Source: Rhodoferax sp.
GTDB taxonomy: Bacteria > Pseudomonadota > Gammaproteobacteria > Burkholderiales > Burkholderiaceae_C
DNA length: 64,000 bases
Assembly (NCBI RefSeq): GCF_013297935.1
Contig: NZ_JAAFIX010000002.1
Coordinates: 124,001 to 188,000 of the forward strand
Direction: 5' to 3'
Under the pieces are notes generated by a model. It ran no database searches. It was given only the letters and a program-made list of their open reading frames with translations, and was not told the DNA's origin. Numbering within the stretch: position 1 is the first letter of the stretch; each line of letters opens with the position of its first letter. This document shows, in pieces, positions 27,846 to 38,586 of the stretch. Made by a program: the position numbers and the translations under genes.

Positions 27846-27880
27846 GGGCTATGACGGGTTAACATCAGCCTCGCACCATC

Positions 27881-28666
27881 ATGACCAAAAAAGAACTCGA
27901 CCCCCAAGCCACGCCTGCAGTCCAAGTGCTGGAGCGCATGTTCACATTGATTGACGTTCTGGCCTCCAGAGAAGAGGCCATCCCGCTGAAGGAAATCAGT
28001 GAAAAAGCCGGTCTTCACCCATCCACCACCCACCGCATCTTGAATGACTTGGTGTCGGGTCGCTTTGTGGATCGCCCCCAGTCCGGCAGCTACCGCTTAG
28101 GGATGCGCCTGTTGGAGCTGGGCAACTTGGTCAAGGCGCGCCTCAACGTTCGAGATGCAGCGCTAGGCCCCATGCGCGAGTTGCACAAGTTGACCCAACA
28201 ACCGGTGAACTTGAGCATGCGCCAGGGAGACGAGATCATTTATGTAGAGCGGGCCTACAGCGAACGCAGTGGCATGCAGGTCGTGCGAGCCATTGGTGGC
28301 CGTGCTCCATTGCACCTGACTTCCGTCGGCAAGCTCTTTCTGGCGGCGGACGATCCGCTACGCATTCGCTCGTACGCGAGCAGGACCGGACTCCAGGGTC
28401 ACACCAAAAACAGCATTACCGAACTGGACGCCCTAGAGCGCGAGCTGGCCAAGGTTCGCCAATATGGTCAAGCCAGTGACAATGAAGAGCTAGAGCTCGG
28501 CGTGCGGTGCATGGCAGCCGGCATTTACGACGACCAAGGAAAGTTGATTGCAGGCCTTTCCATTTCCGCCCCGTCCGGCCGCCTCGAAGATGACTGGTTG
28601 CCCAAACTAAAAGACACTGCTCGTCATATCTCAGAAACCTTAGGATTTCGATCGAACCTGCGCTAA
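27881..28666 (+). CDS. IclR family transcriptional regulator
   Basis: A 261-residue regulator with an N-terminal winged helix (about 12-75; LHPSTTHRILNDLV) and a C-terminal IclR effector domain (about 90-255). It lies 35 bases after bpt and ends at a strong terminator. No catabolic operon is adjacent, so the ligand and targets cannot be inferred. A shared transcript with aat-bpt is possible. Confidence 0.93.
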   Translation: MTKKELDPQATPAVQVLERMFTLIDVLASREEAIPLKEISEKAGLHPSTTHRILNDLVSGRFVDRPQSGSYRLGMRLLELGNLVKARLNVRDAALGPMRELHKLTQQPVNLSMRQGDEIIYVERAYSERSGMQVVRAIGGRAPLHLTSVGKLFLAADDPLRIRSYASRTGLQGHTKNSITELDALERELAKVRQYGQASDNEELELGVRCMAAGIYDDQGKLIAGLSISAPSGRLEDDWLPKLKDTARHISETLGFRSNLR

Positions 28667-28670
28667 ACAA

Positions 28671-28697
28671 AAAGGCCTGCATCTGCAGGCCTTTTTT
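28671..28697. terminator. Rho-independent terminator between the IclR gene and pbpG
   Basis: AAAGGCCTGC pairs with GCAGGCCTTT around a short loop and is followed by a T-run. It ends at the stop of the convergent pbpG, so it can serve both directions. Confidence 0.92.
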
Positions 28698-29795
28698 CTA
28701 GTTGGTCGCGATGCGACTGTCAAATCCTCGAAGCGCCAATGGGGATGGCTTGGCGGTTGCCGGGTGCCCCGACTCAACCCATTTACGAACCCGCTCGGCA
28801 TCAGCGATCCGGGTCAGCTTGCCTGCAGAGTCCAGAAACACCATGATCAGCTTGCGGCCGGAAATCTTGGCTTGCATTACCAAGCATTGACCCGCCTCGG
28901 CGATGTAACCTGTTTTCTGCAAGCCGATGTCCCAAGCCGGACTTTTCACAAGGCGGTTGGTGTTGTTGTACTGAAGTGTGCGGTTCCCCACCTCCACCTG
29001 ATGGCCTGTCGATGTAGACAACTCCCGCAGGGTGGCGTCACTGTAGGCATAGTTCACCAACGTCGCCAGATCCTTGGCGCTCGATTGGTTGCGACTGCTC
29101 AAACCCGTGGGCTCGACATACCGCGTATCTGTCATTCCAAGTACGCGCGCTTTTTGGTTCATCAAGCCCACAAAGTGCTGCAAGCCGCCCGGGTAGGTCC
29201 GGCCAAGCGCATGCGCAGCGCGGTTTTCGCTGGCCATAAGAGCCAAGTGCAGCAATTCACCGCGGGAAAGCTCGGTACCGACCCGGAGTCGCGAAGAACT
29301 ACCCTTTTCAGTGTCCACATCGTCCTGGGTGATCTCAATGATGTCATCCATCGCCAACCGGCCTTCGCTGATCAACACACCGGTCATCAGTTTGGTGATG
29401 GACGCAATAGGCAACACTGCGTTCTCGTTTTTACTGAAGAGAACTTCTTTGGTGTCCTGATCCACCACGAAGGCGACACTTGACTTCAAGTCCAAGGCAT
29501 CTTGTTTGCCATGCAGTCCTGCAAGTTGCGCGTACGAGGGCTTGGGCTGCGGGGCAGCTGCGACCTTCGTCACTTTGGCGGGCTTGACTGCCCGACCGGA
29601 CACCCGCTTCGCTTTGATAACCGGCTTTTGCGCACGCACTGTTTTGACGGCCACTCTTTTGGCAGGACTTGCCTTGGCCTGTGCCGACTTAGCCACAGGT
29701 TTTTTGGAATGCGTGGAGGCAATAGCGGAATGCGGAAGTAGCAGCGAGGAGGCCAAAAGCCCCGCGATGCCTAGTTGAATAATGATGCGTTTCAA
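28698..29795 (-). CDS. pbpG: D-alanyl-D-alanine endopeptidase (PBP7-like, S11 family)
   Basis: Periplasmic enzyme that cuts peptidoglycan cross-links. All three penicillin-binding motifs are present: SITK in LPIASITKLMTG, SEN in MASENRAAHALG and KTG in LQKTGYI. I place the start at the TTG at 29795, which has AAAGGAA eight bases upstream and leads directly into a signal peptide (LKRIIIQLGIAGLLASSLLL). The frame is open 25 codons further upstream, but that stretch contains the leuA terminator. A Lys/Ala-rich linker lies at about residues 28-75. Length from the TTG is 365 residues. Confidence 0.92.
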   Translation of the reverse strand: MKRIIIQLGIAGLLASSLLLPHSAIASTHSKKPVAKSAQAKASPAKRVAVKTVRAQKPVIKAKRVSGRAVKPAKVTKVAAAPQPKPSYAQLAGLHGKQDALDLKSSVAFVVDQDTKEVLFSKNENAVLPIASITKLMTGVLISEGRLAMDDIIEITQDDVDTEKGSSSRLRVGTELSRGELLHLALMASENRAAHALGRTYPGGLQHFVGLMNQKARVLGMTDTRYVEPTGLSSRNQSSAKDLATLVNYAYSDATLRELSTSTGHQVEVGNRTLQYNNTNRLVKSPAWDIGLQKTGYIAEAGQCLVMQAKISGRKLIMVFLDSAGKLTRIADAERVRKWVESGHPATAKPSPLALRGFDSRIATN

Positions 29796-29810
29796 CGTAT
29801 TTCCTTTGAA

Positions 29811-29844
29811 AAAAGCGCCCGTGACAATTGCACAGGCGCTTTTT
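29811..29844 (-). terminator. Rho-independent terminator of leuA
   Basis: AAAAGCGCC at the left pairs with GGCGCTTTT at the right, with an inner GTG/CAC pairing. On the minus strand it ends in a T-run about 90 bases after the leuA stop and just before the pbpG ribosome site. Confidence 0.85.
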
Positions 29845-29932
29845 GTAATGTTCAGCAACAGTTTAATCAAAAAACATCAAGCAGATCAACTACTTGCGCG
29901 CTGAACTTCAACTATTTTTCGAAACGCAGACT

Positions 29933-31471
29933 TCAACCCTGCGCTGCTACGCGATCCGACTTGCTTTGAAGCTTGTTGAGAGCACTGAGATACGCCTTGG
30001 CGGAGGCCACAACGATGTCGGGATCCGCACCTACGCCGTTGACGACGCGACCGCTGTTTTGCAGCCGCACTGTTACCTCGCCCTGACTCTCGGTGGAGCC
30101 GCTGATGGCATTCACTGAATACAAAACCATTTCTGCCCCGCTTTGAACCAGTGACTCAATGGCCTTCAGAGAAGCGTCTACGGGTCCATTGCCGTCAGAA
30201 GCACCTTTCACCTCTTTCCCGCCCACGGTAAACACGATAGTGGCTTGGGGACGCTCACCAGTCTCACTGTGCTGGGAGAGCGAAACAAACCCGAATAGTT
30301 CGTTCTCGGAGGTCACACTTTCGTCGCCCACCAAGGCCAGAATGTCCTCATCGAAGATTTCACTCTTTCGATCAGCCAGCTCTTTGAACCGGGCGAATGC
30401 CGCATTAATCTCGGTTTCGCTATCCAGCTGAACCCCCAACTCTTGCAAGCGCTGCTTAAACGCATTGCGCCCGCTCAGTTTGCCCAGAACAATTTTATTG
30501 GCGGTCCATCCCACATCTTCAGCACGCATGATCTCGTAGGTGTCACGTGCCTTCAAAACTCCGTCCTGGTGAATTCCAGAGGCATGGGCAAACGCATTGG
30601 CACCCACTACAGCCTTATTGGGTTGCACCACGAAACCGGTGGTCTGGCTCACCATTCGGCTGGCAGCGAGGATGTGAGTGGCATCAATCCCGAGCTCCAG
30701 ACCGAAATAGTCTTTGCGGGTTTTGACCGCCATGACGATTTCCTCAAGGCTGCAATTGCCAGCGCGCTCGCCCAGACCATTCACAGTGCACTCCACTTGC
30801 CGTGCACCGCCAATTTTTACGCCTGCCAGCGAATTGGCCACTGCCATACCTAAGTCGTTGTGACAGTGAACCGACCAGATCGCTTTGTCGGAGTTGGGCA
30901 CTCGCTCTCTCAGCATTTTTATGAAGTTCCCATACAACTCTGGCACGGCGTAGCCCACGGTATCCGGCACGTTGATGGTGGTGGCACCCTCTGCGATGAC
31001 CGCTTCAAGAACCCGGCACAAGAAATCAGGGTCGCTGCGATAACCGTCTTCAGGACTGAACTCCACATCTGCCACCAGATTCCGGGCAAACCGGACTGAT
31101 TGCTTTGCCTGCTCCAGTACCTGCTCGGGTGTCATGCGCAGTTTTTTCTCCATGTGCAAGGCGGAGGTCGCAATGAAGGTGTGGATCCGAGCGCTTTTCG
31201 CACCTTTGAGGGCTTCGGCGGCCCGGGCGATATCGCGGTCATTTGCGCGAGACAAAGAACACACCGTCGAGTCTTTGATGGAGTTGGCAATCAGCTGCAC
31301 CGCCTCGAAATCACCATTCGAACTGGCTGCAAAACCCGCCTCAATCACGTCGACGCGCAAGCGCTCGAGTTGGCGGGCAATCCGCAGCTTCTCATCACGC
31401 GTCATCGATGCGCCGGGAGACTGTTCTCCATCACGCAGCGTAGTGTCGAAAATAATCAGTTTGTCAGCCAT
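29933..31471 (-). CDS. leuA: 2-isopropylmalate synthase
   Basis: First committed enzyme of leucine synthesis. It has 512 residues from the ATG at 31471, which follows GGAG; the frame is open 16 codons further upstream. Motifs: [18 protein letters not shown], the metal site [18 protein letters not shown], and a C-terminal LeuA regulatory domain (about 395-505) that binds leucine for feedback control. It is 16 bases after pssA. Confidence 0.97.
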   Translation of the reverse strand: MADKLIIFDTTLRDGEQSPGASMTRDEKLRIARQLERLRVDVIEAGFAASSNGDFEAVQLIANSIKDSTVCSLSRANDRDIARAAEALKGAKSARIHTFIATSALHMEKKLRMTPEQVLEQAKQSVRFARNLVADVEFSPEDGYRSDPDFLCRVLEAVIAEGATTINVPDTVGYAVPELYGNFIKMLRERVPNSDKAIWSVHCHNDLGMAVANSLAGVKIGGARQVECTVNGLGERAGNCSLEEIVMAVKTRKDYFGLELGIDATHILAASRMVSQTTGFVVQPNKAVVGANAFAHASGIHQDGVLKARDTYEIMRAEDVGWTANKIVLGKLSGRNAFKQRLQELGVQLDSETEINAAFARFKELADRKSEIFDEDILALVGDESVTSENELFGFVSLSQHSETGERPQATIVFTVGGKEVKGASDGNGPVDASLKAIESLVQSGAEMVLYSVNAISGSTESQGEVTVRLQNSGRVVNGVGADPDIVVASAKAYLSALNKLQSKSDRVAAQG

Positions 31472-31487
31472 AAAAATCTCCGTATGT

Positions 31488-32303
31488 TTAGCGGTGCAAG
31501 CCGCGCTCTTCGGGCTCATCCGTTGAGGTGCTGATCACGCTGGTCCGCACACCGCGGGCGCGGCGCACCAGATAGACCACATACCCACTAAAGCCATAAA
31601 CCACAAAGACACCGAACATCACGATGGGTGGGTGAATGTTGATCACAGCAATACCCAGCGCGATCAAGACAATCACCACAAACGGAACGCTGCGCTTCAT
31701 TTGCACGTCTTTAAAGCTATAGAACGGCACATTGGTCACCATCGTCAGCCCTGCATACAAGGCGAGTCCAAATACCGGCCAGGCCACCACATTTCCAGCA
31801 ACGCCCTGGTCGGTGGCTACCCAAATAAATCCGGCCACTAGTGCCGCAGCTGCAGGGGAAGGAAGCCCCTGAAAGTAACGCTTATCGACCACCGTCGTAT
31901 TCACATTAAAACGGGCTAGCCGGAGTGCAGCGCACGCGCAATACACGAAGGCTGCAAACCAGCCCCATCGCCCCAAGCCCCTCAAGGCCCATTCGTAAGA
32001 AATCAATGCTGGTGCGGCGCCAAAGGAGACCATGTCAGACAGAGAATCCATCTGCTCCCCGAATGCGCTCTGGGTATTCGTCATCCGAGCGACCCGGCCG
32101 TCCAGACTATCAAGCACCATTGCACAAAAAATACCGGCGGCCGCCAAGTCAAATCGACCATCCATCGCCATCACGATGGCGTAGAAGCCACCAAACAAAG
32201 CCGCCAAAGTAAACAAATTGGGCAGTACATAAATGCCCTTGCGCCGGTTTTTTACGACACCACCAGATTCCGTTGAACCTTGGGTTTCTATTCCATCATG
32301 CAT
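31488..32303 (-). CDS. pssA: CDP-diacylglycerol--serine O-phosphatidyltransferase
   Basis: Inner-membrane enzyme making phosphatidylserine. It has 271 residues from the ATG at 32303, which follows GGAG at five bases. The CDP-alcohol phosphotransferase motif D-G-x2-A-R-x8-G-x3-D-x3-D is present in [10 protein letters not shown] and [15 protein letters not shown]. About seven membrane helices follow. It sits between ilvC and leuA, an order often seen in betaproteobacteria. Confidence 0.95.
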   Translation of the reverse strand: MHDGIETQGSTESGGVVKNRRKGIYVLPNLFTLAALFGGFYAIVMAMDGRFDLAAAGIFCAMVLDSLDGRVARMTNTQSAFGEQMDSLSDMVSFGAAPALISYEWALRGLGRWGWFAAFVYCACAALRLARFNVNTTVVDKRYFQGLPSPAAAALVAGFIWVATDQGVAGNVVAWPVFGLALYAGLTMVTNVPFYSFKDVQMKRSVPFVVIVLIALGIAVINIHPPIVMFGVFVVYGFSGYVVYLVRRARGVRTSVISTSTDEPEERGLHR

Positions 32304-32415
32304 GCCATCTCCAGAGAGCGCCTTGAGAGGCGCAATACGTTCCGAAACAACCGGAACAAAGTCAGGCACGCAGTGTAAGCCAGTGACCGGACCAACCGTA
32401 GAAGAACCGCAAAAG

Positions 32416-32441
32416 CAAAAGGCCACCGAAGTGGCCTTTTG
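32416..32441 (-). terminator. Terminator of ilvC with UUCG tetraloop
   Basis: CAAAAGGCCAC and GTGGCCTTTTG form an 11-pair stem. On the minus strand the loop is TTCG, a very stable cUUCGg tetraloop, followed by a T-rich stretch. It lies 19 bases after the ilvC stop. Confidence 0.88.
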
Positions 32442-32459
32442 CCTCATGCCTAAGCAGGC

Positions 32460-33527
<1,068 letters not shown>

Positions 33528-33612
33528 CTAAGCTCGGGGCGAACGGTAAACACTGTCGCCAAACAATTCCTGTGTGTTGAGCCAGCCGAAGCACACACAG
33601 AAAAACCTGTCA

Positions 33613-34104
33613 TCAAACCCGCAGTATCCGCTCGCCGCGCCCGATGCCACTGGAGCCGGTTCGCACCGTTTCCAAAATGGCGGTGCGCTCGATGGCTTCC
33701 AGGAATGCATCATTCTTGGACTGATCGCCTGTGAGTTCGATGGTGTAACTTTTTTCAGTCACATCGATGATGCGACCACGGAAGATGTCCGCCATGCGCT
33801 TCATTTCTTCGCGCTCTTTGCCCACCGCACGGACCTTCACCATCATGAGCTCGCGCTCGATGTAGGCGCCTTCCGTCAAATCCACCACCTTCACCACTTC
33901 AATCAGGCGGTTCAGGTGCTTGGTGATTTGCTCGATCACATCATCCGAACCATGGGTCTGGATGGTCATGCGAGAAAGGCTAGGATCTTCCGTGGGTGCG
34001 ACGGTCAGCGACTCGATGTTGTAACCACGGGCAGAAAACAAGCCCACCACGCGGGACAGCGCGCCGGGTTCGTTTTCCAACAAAACTGCAATGATGTGTT
34101 TCAT
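33613..34104 (-). CDS. ilvH: Acetolactate synthase small (regulatory) subunit
   Basis: Regulatory subunit giving valine feedback control of acetolactate synthase. It has 163 residues, with an N-terminal ACT domain (about 2-75; VLLENEPGALSRVVGLFSARGYNIESL) and the usual C-terminal ALS_ss domain, ending GRGERILRV. It is 159 bases after the large subunit; that gap holds a dispersed repeat. Confidence 0.97.
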   Translation of the reverse strand: MKHIIAVLLENEPGALSRVVGLFSARGYNIESLTVAPTEDPSLSRMTIQTHGSDDVIEQITKHLNRLIEVVKVVDLTEGAYIERELMMVKVRAVGKEREEMKRMADIFRGRIIDVTEKSYTIELTGDQSKNDAFLEAIERTAILETVRTGSSGIGRGERILRV

Positions 34105-34196
34105 ATAACCGATTCCTCATTTCGACTACGCAGAAGCCTCAGCCTCTGCCGCCCTCCCCTCGCACCGGTAAGTGCAAGGCTTGGCGGTCAATAGAT

Positions 34197-34244
34197 TCTT
34201 CAAAAATGATAGCAGCTCGCGCAATATCTACGCGGGCTAGAGCG
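34197..34244 (+). repeat. Dispersed 48-nt repeat, copy 5 (between ilvI and ilvH)
   Basis: Has AGC at position 15, GCGCA at 23 and GGGCT at 38, as in the other copies; the first four bases have diverged (TCTT). It lies in the untranslated gap of the ilv transcript, antisense to it. Confidence 0.75.
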
Positions 34245-34263
34245 CTATTTGACTAGATTTTGC

Positions 34264-36042
34264 TTACAGGTCCTCCGACCCGAGCAACATCTCCGTGATG
34301 CCCTTGCCGGCCTGCACCATGGGGAACACGTTCTCGGTGGGGTCGGTGCGGAAGTCCATGAACACCGTACGGTCCTTGAGCTTGCGGGCTTCGCGCAAAG
34401 CAGGCTCGACGTCCTGAGGGCGCTCAATCAGCATGCCAACGTGGCCATAGGCTTCCGCCAGTTTCACGAAATTGGGCAAGGCATCCATGTAGCTGTGGCT
34501 GTAGCGGCCTTCGTATTCCACTTCTTGCCACTGACGCACCATACCCAGATAGCGGTTGTTCAAAGAACAAATCTTGATCGGGGTGTTGTACTGCAGGCAG
34601 GTCGACAGCTCTTGAATGTTCATCTGCACCGAGCCTTCGCCGGTAATACAGAAAACTTCGCTCTGCGGCTTGGCAAGTTTGATACCCATGGCGTAAGGAA
34701 TACCCACACCCATGGTGCCCAGACCGCCGGAGTTGATCCAGCGACGTGGCTCATCAAACTTGTAGTACTGAGCGGCCCACATCTGGTGTTGACCCACGTC
34801 GGACGTGATGTAGGTATCCACATCTTTGGTCATGTTCCACAGCGTTTCCACCACAAACTGCGGCTTGATCACATCACCGTTGCCGGGGTTGTACTTCATG
34901 CAGTCGCGCTTACGCCAGCCTTCAATGGTGTCCCACCAAGCGCCCAATGCGTTGGCATCGGGTTTGGTGGCACCTTCGCGGATCATGGCGATCATCTCGC
35001 TCAGAACATCCTTGACATCACCCACGATCGGAATATCGACCTTCACCCGCTTGGAGATGCTGGACGGATCAATGTCAATGTGAATGATCTTGCGTTCATT
35101 CTGCGCAAAGTGCTTGGGGTTACCAATCACGCGGTCATCAAAGCGTGCACCGACTGCCAGCAGCACATCGCAGTTTTGCATGGCGTTGTTGGCTTCGACA
35201 GTACCGTGCATGCCCAGCATACCGAGGAACTTGCGGTCGCTAGCGGGATAAGCGCCCAGACCCATCAAGGTATTGGTGCAGGGATATCCCAACATGTCGA
35301 CCAAGGTGCGGAGTTCGGCTGACGCATTGCTCAGCAGCACGCCGCCACCGGTATAGATGTAGGGGCGCTTGGCCGCTAACAGCAGTTGCAATGCCTTGCG
35401 GATTTGTCCGCCGTGGCCCTTGCGCACCGGGTTGTAAGAACGCATTTCCACGCTCTCAGGGTAGCCGTGATAAGGCACCTTCTTGAATGACACGTCCTTG
35501 GGGATATCGACCACCACAGGGCCGGGACGGCCACTGCGAGCGATATGGAACGCCTTCTTCATGACTTCCGCCATGTCTTTGGCGTCCTTCACCAGAAAGT
35601 TGTGCTTCACGATGGGGCGTGTGATGCCGACTGTGTCGCACTCTTGGAAAGCATCCAGTCCGATCGCGTGCGTAGGCACCTGACCGGAGATGATCACCAT
35701 GGGAATACTGTCCATGTAGGCAGTCGCAATACCGGTTACGGCATTCGTCAGACCGGGCCCCGATGTGACCAGGGCCACACCGACATCGCCGGTTGCGCGG
35801 GCATAACCGTCAGCGGCATGCACTGCCGCCTGCTCGTGGCGAACCAGTACGTGCTGAATGGTTTCTTGCTTGTAGAAAGCGTCGTAAATGTGCAAAACGG
35901 CACCACCGGGATAACCCCAGATGTACTTGACGTTTTCTGCTTGCAGCGCTTTAACGAGGACTTCCGCGCCCCTTAATTCGGGAACAGCGGCGGACTTGGA
36001 TGCGGATGCTGCCGAAGCGATTTCGGCTTTAGAAATTTCCAT
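34264..36042 (-). CDS. ilvI: Acetolactate synthase large (catalytic) subunit
   Basis: ThDP- and FAD-dependent enzyme forming acetolactate and acetohydroxybutyrate. It has 592 residues. The catalytic Glu lies in LVRHEQAAVHAADGYARATG, and the ThDP/Mg site in SDVGQHQMWAAQYY with GEGSVQMNIQEL. An N-terminal extension of about 25 residues rich in Ala and Ser precedes the core. No leader peptide rich in branched-chain codons is seen in the 100 bases upstream, so classical attenuation is not supported. Confidence 0.97.
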   Translation of the reverse strand: MEISKAEIASAASASKSAAVPELRGAEVLVKALQAENVKYIWGYPGGAVLHIYDAFYKQETIQHVLVRHEQAAVHAADGYARATGDVGVALVTSGPGLTNAVTGIATAYMDSIPMVIISGQVPTHAIGLDAFQECDTVGITRPIVKHNFLVKDAKDMAEVMKKAFHIARSGRPGPVVVDIPKDVSFKKVPYHGYPESVEMRSYNPVRKGHGGQIRKALQLLLAAKRPYIYTGGGVLLSNASAELRTLVDMLGYPCTNTLMGLGAYPASDRKFLGMLGMHGTVEANNAMQNCDVLLAVGARFDDRVIGNPKHFAQNERKIIHIDIDPSSISKRVKVDIPIVGDVKDVLSEMIAMIREGATKPDANALGAWWDTIEGWRKRDCMKYNPGNGDVIKPQFVVETLWNMTKDVDTYITSDVGQHQMWAAQYYKFDEPRRWINSGGLGTMGVGIPYAMGIKLAKPQSEVFCITGEGSVQMNIQELSTCLQYNTPIKICSLNNRYLGMVRQWQEVEYEGRYSHSYMDALPNFVKLAEAYGHVGMLIERPQDVEPALREARKLKDRTVFMDFRTDPTENVFPMVQAGKGITEMLLGSEDL

Positions 36043-36331
36043 GATGAACCTTTGTGAATTTCTCTGACGAAAAACCTTGGGTGCCCCTTCGCAAACACTT
36101 GTGGAGTCGCGTCGGGACTTAAGATCAAAGCCATGAGCGCATTGAATGTTGCGCCGGACCAGGACCCGTTTGCCTTTTAATTGCCTGCGTATTATGGCAT
36201 TGCGCGCGCACTCACTTTTTATTCACATGAATGCGCGGACTCAAAGTGCAATAATTGAAGGCTGCGCCGGAGTCAGAGGCAAACTCACGCACTCAGCGCT
36301 TTCCTCTTTCAGCCAGCAATGGCATCGTCAA

Positions 36332-36898
36332 TTGGCAACCGAAAAAGAACTTTCTGACTTTTTGAAAAGTGTTGAAAAGCGGGCTTTTAAACGCGCGGCT
36401 TACCACGTGCGTAATGACGAGTCCGCCTTAGACATTGTTCAAGACAGCATGATGAAACTGGCCGAGCACTACGGGCACAAGCCCGTGGAGGAGCTACCCA
36501 TGCTGTTTCAGCGCATTCTTTCCAATAGCACGCTGGATTGGTTTCGCAGACAAAAGACCTACAGTGCTCTTTTTTCGACGCTGAGCGACTTCGAATCAGG
36601 AACTGAAGACGAAGATTTCAATCTATTGGAATCATTGGTCAGCAGCCAGAGCGGCGACCAAAACGAGAGCACAGAGACGCAAACCGAGCGAGCACAAACC
36701 TTGCTTTCGATTGAAGAAGAAATTTTGCGACTGCCACCCCGTCAACGGGAAGCCTTCCTGATGCGTTATTGGGAGGATATGGACGTCGCGGAAACCGCGA
36801 CTGCGATGGGCTGCTCACAAGGCAGCGTAAAAACACACTGTTCCCGAGCGGTGCAAGCCTTGGGTAATGCTTTAAAAGGAAAGGGAATCAGGCTATGA
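36332..36898 (+). CDS. RNA polymerase sigma factor (ECF-like)
   Basis: A sigma-70 family factor. Region 2 is DIVQDSMMKLAEHYG with a preceding YHVRNDESA stretch, and region 4 is LPPRQREAFLMRYWEDMDVAETATAMGCSQGSVKTHCSR. The start is uncertain: the frame is open to 36146. I favour the TTG at 36332 (reading MATEKELSDFL, 188 residues) from family resemblance, though the upstream ribosome site is weak; an ATG at 36227 is the alternative. It overlaps the DUF3619 gene by four bases (ATGA), which suggests coupled translation and regulation of the factor by its neighbour. Confidence 0.85.
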   Translation: MATEKELSDFLKSVEKRAFKRAAYHVRNDESALDIVQDSMMKLAEHYGHKPVEELPMLFQRILSNSTLDWFRRQKTYSALFSTLSDFESGTEDEDFNLLESLVSSQSGDQNESTETQTERAQTLLSIEEEILRLPPRQREAFLMRYWEDMDVAETATAMGCSQGSVKTHCSRAVQALGNALKGKGIRL

Positions 36899-37335
36899 AA
36901 AACACAGTAGCGCACCACACAGGTGCCGACATCGAAAAAGCCGTGGCCCGGGCGATTACCTCGCGCCTGAATGAAAGCACTCAAACCCTGCCGCACGACA
37001 TCACGGAACGACTCAAGGTCGCTCGTGCGCAGGCCTTGGCTCGACGCAAAATCGCCTTGGAAACCGCCCCTGCCCAACAAGTGCTGCTATCCCAGTCGGG
37101 GCAAGCCAGCGTCCAGATGGGCTCAGGATTCAAGAACCTGTGGATGCAGCTCGGCTCCTGGTTGCCTCTTTTGGCCCTGATTACCGGCATGCTGGTGATC
37201 GACACCCTGCAAGACGAGTTCAGCGCACAGGAAATCGCAGACGTCGACACCCAGCTCTTGACCGACCCTCTGCCGCCTTCCGCCTACACAGACCCCGGAT
37301 TTGCACAGTTTTTACGCACTGCCCAGGAAAAGTAA
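36895..37335 (+). CDS. DUF3619 family membrane protein, possible anti-sigma factor
   Basis: A 146-residue protein with a cytoplasmic N-terminal part (about 1-80) and one membrane helix (about 88-104; SWLPLLALITGMLVI), ending in a short periplasmic tail with PPSAYTDPGFAQFL. The DUF3619 family is of unknown function. Overlap with the sigma gene and single-span topology fit a membrane anti-sigma factor; this is inference. Confidence 0.85.
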   Translation: MKNTVAHHTGADIEKAVARAITSRLNESTQTLPHDITERLKVARAQALARRKIALETAPAQQVLLSQSGQASVQMGSGFKNLWMQLGSWLPLLALITGMLVIDTLQDEFSAQEIADVDTQLLTDPLPPSAYTDPGFAQFLRTAQEK

Positions 37336-37359
37336 ACCGAAGTCCATGTTGCCCCTGTT

Positions 37360-37992
37360 ATGACGCGTATTCCCCTCAAACTCGTGCAAGCCAGCGCATT
37401 TGCTGCCGGACTGGTAAGTCTTTTTATCGGCATCAGCGCACCGGTTTTGGCCCAAACCGCGGTGCCGCTGCCTGCTGCCCCCGCCTCGACCAATCTCAAC
37501 TGGACCTCTCTGACTGCGGGACAGCAAACGGCGCTGACCCCTCTCAAAGCTAGCTGGGACACCCTGGCCGACGGACACAAACGGAAATGGATCGCCCTTT
37601 CCCAAAATTTCGCCACAATGTCCAGCGCGGACCGAGAGACCTTGCACAGCCGGATGGTCGATTGGGCGGCACTTAAGCCCAAAGAGCGACAGCAAGCCCG
37701 GCTCAATTTTGCAGAAACCAAGAAAACACCACCCACAGAGCGTTTAGCCAACTGGGAGGCCTATCAAGCGCTCAGCCAGGACGAAAGAGACGCCTTGGCA
37801 CGAAAAGGTGCGGCTAAGCCTGCGGGCGCAGCCGTTGCGGCCAAAGCGCCGTCACCTCAAAAGCTCACGCCCGTGCCGGTGACCCGCAACTCGCCCGATA
37901 CCCAGCGCGAACGACTTGCGGCACAGCAGCCGGTGGACAAAAACACCCTTCTACCCCTCGCGCCAGCCTCCAAGAACTCCAGCTCGGATTAG
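37360..37992 (+). CDS. DUF3106 family exported protein
   Basis: A 210-residue protein with a signal peptide (about 1-30; FAAGLVSLFIGISAPVLAQ). The DUF3106 region (about 45-130) holds repeated W-and-R motifs, including HKRKWIALSQNF and LKPKERQQARLNF. A Pro/Ala-rich tail follows. Function is unknown. It follows DUF3619 by 24 bases, in the same probable operon as the sigma factor. Confidence 0.85.
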   Translation: MTRIPLKLVQASAFAAGLVSLFIGISAPVLAQTAVPLPAAPASTNLNWTSLTAGQQTALTPLKASWDTLADGHKRKWIALSQNFATMSSADRETLHSRMVDWAALKPKERQQARLNFAETKKTPPTERLANWEAYQALSQDERDALARKGAAKPAGAAVAAKAPSPQKLTPVPVTRNSPDTQRERLAAQQPVDKNTLLPLAPASKNSSSD

Positions 37993-38073
37993 TAGCCGTG
38001 GTCCGGAGCTCTGGGGGGCGATCCTGCGGCTACCTACAATCGCGGAATCTTTGACAACAAACTCGGGCGTGGA

Positions 38074-38568
38074 ATGACAAATGGTGCGGTGACCCCTGGA
38101 CTCTGGCGGCGCATGGCGTGTTGGATTTACGAGGGAATTTTGTTGTTCGGCGTCGTTTTTCTGGCGGGTTACCTGTTCGGCACCCTGAGTCAAACGCGGT
38201 ACGCGCTGGACAACCGGCATGCCCTGCAGGGCTTTCTGTTTGTGATTCTGGGCATTTACTTCGTATGGTTCTGGGCCCACGGACAGACGCTGGCCATGAA
38301 AACCTGGAATATCCGGGTCGTGGGCAAAGATGGCAAAAAGATCACCCAACTTCGCGCACTGGGGCGCTACGCCCTCAGCTGGGTCTGGTTTTTGCCGCCG
38401 TTGGCGGCGGTTGCGCCTTTCCAGCTATCCGGACCTGAAATCGTGCTGATTTGCACAGGATGGGTCGCCGTATGGGCGATTTTGAGTCGTTTCCACCCAC
38501 AAAACCAGTTTTGGCACGATGCCTTGGCAGGCACCCGTCTGATTCACTCGGCGCCCATGAGCCGCTGA
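38074..38568 (+). CDS. RDD family membrane protein
   Basis: A 164-residue protein with about three membrane helices. The RDD hallmarks are in LWRRMACWIYEGILLF (Arg) and near FWHDALAGTRLI (Asp). GQTLAMKTWNIRVV is the typical mid-region of this family. It is cotranscribed at least with dgkA (18 bases apart). Its molecular role is unknown. Confidence 0.87.
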   Translation: MTNGAVTPGLWRRMACWIYEGILLFGVVFLAGYLFGTLSQTRYALDNRHALQGFLFVILGIYFVWFWAHGQTLAMKTWNIRVVGKDGKKITQLRALGRYALSWVWFLPPLAAVAPFQLSGPEIVLICTGWVAVWAILSRFHPQNQFWHDALAGTRLIHSAPMSR

Positions 38569-38586
38569 GCACACGGATTCAACAGC

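Noticed and set aside
36043..36150. Possible leader peptide and attenuator before ilvI.
   Set aside because: Short frames there lack runs of Ile, Val or Leu codons and no terminator hairpin was seen.
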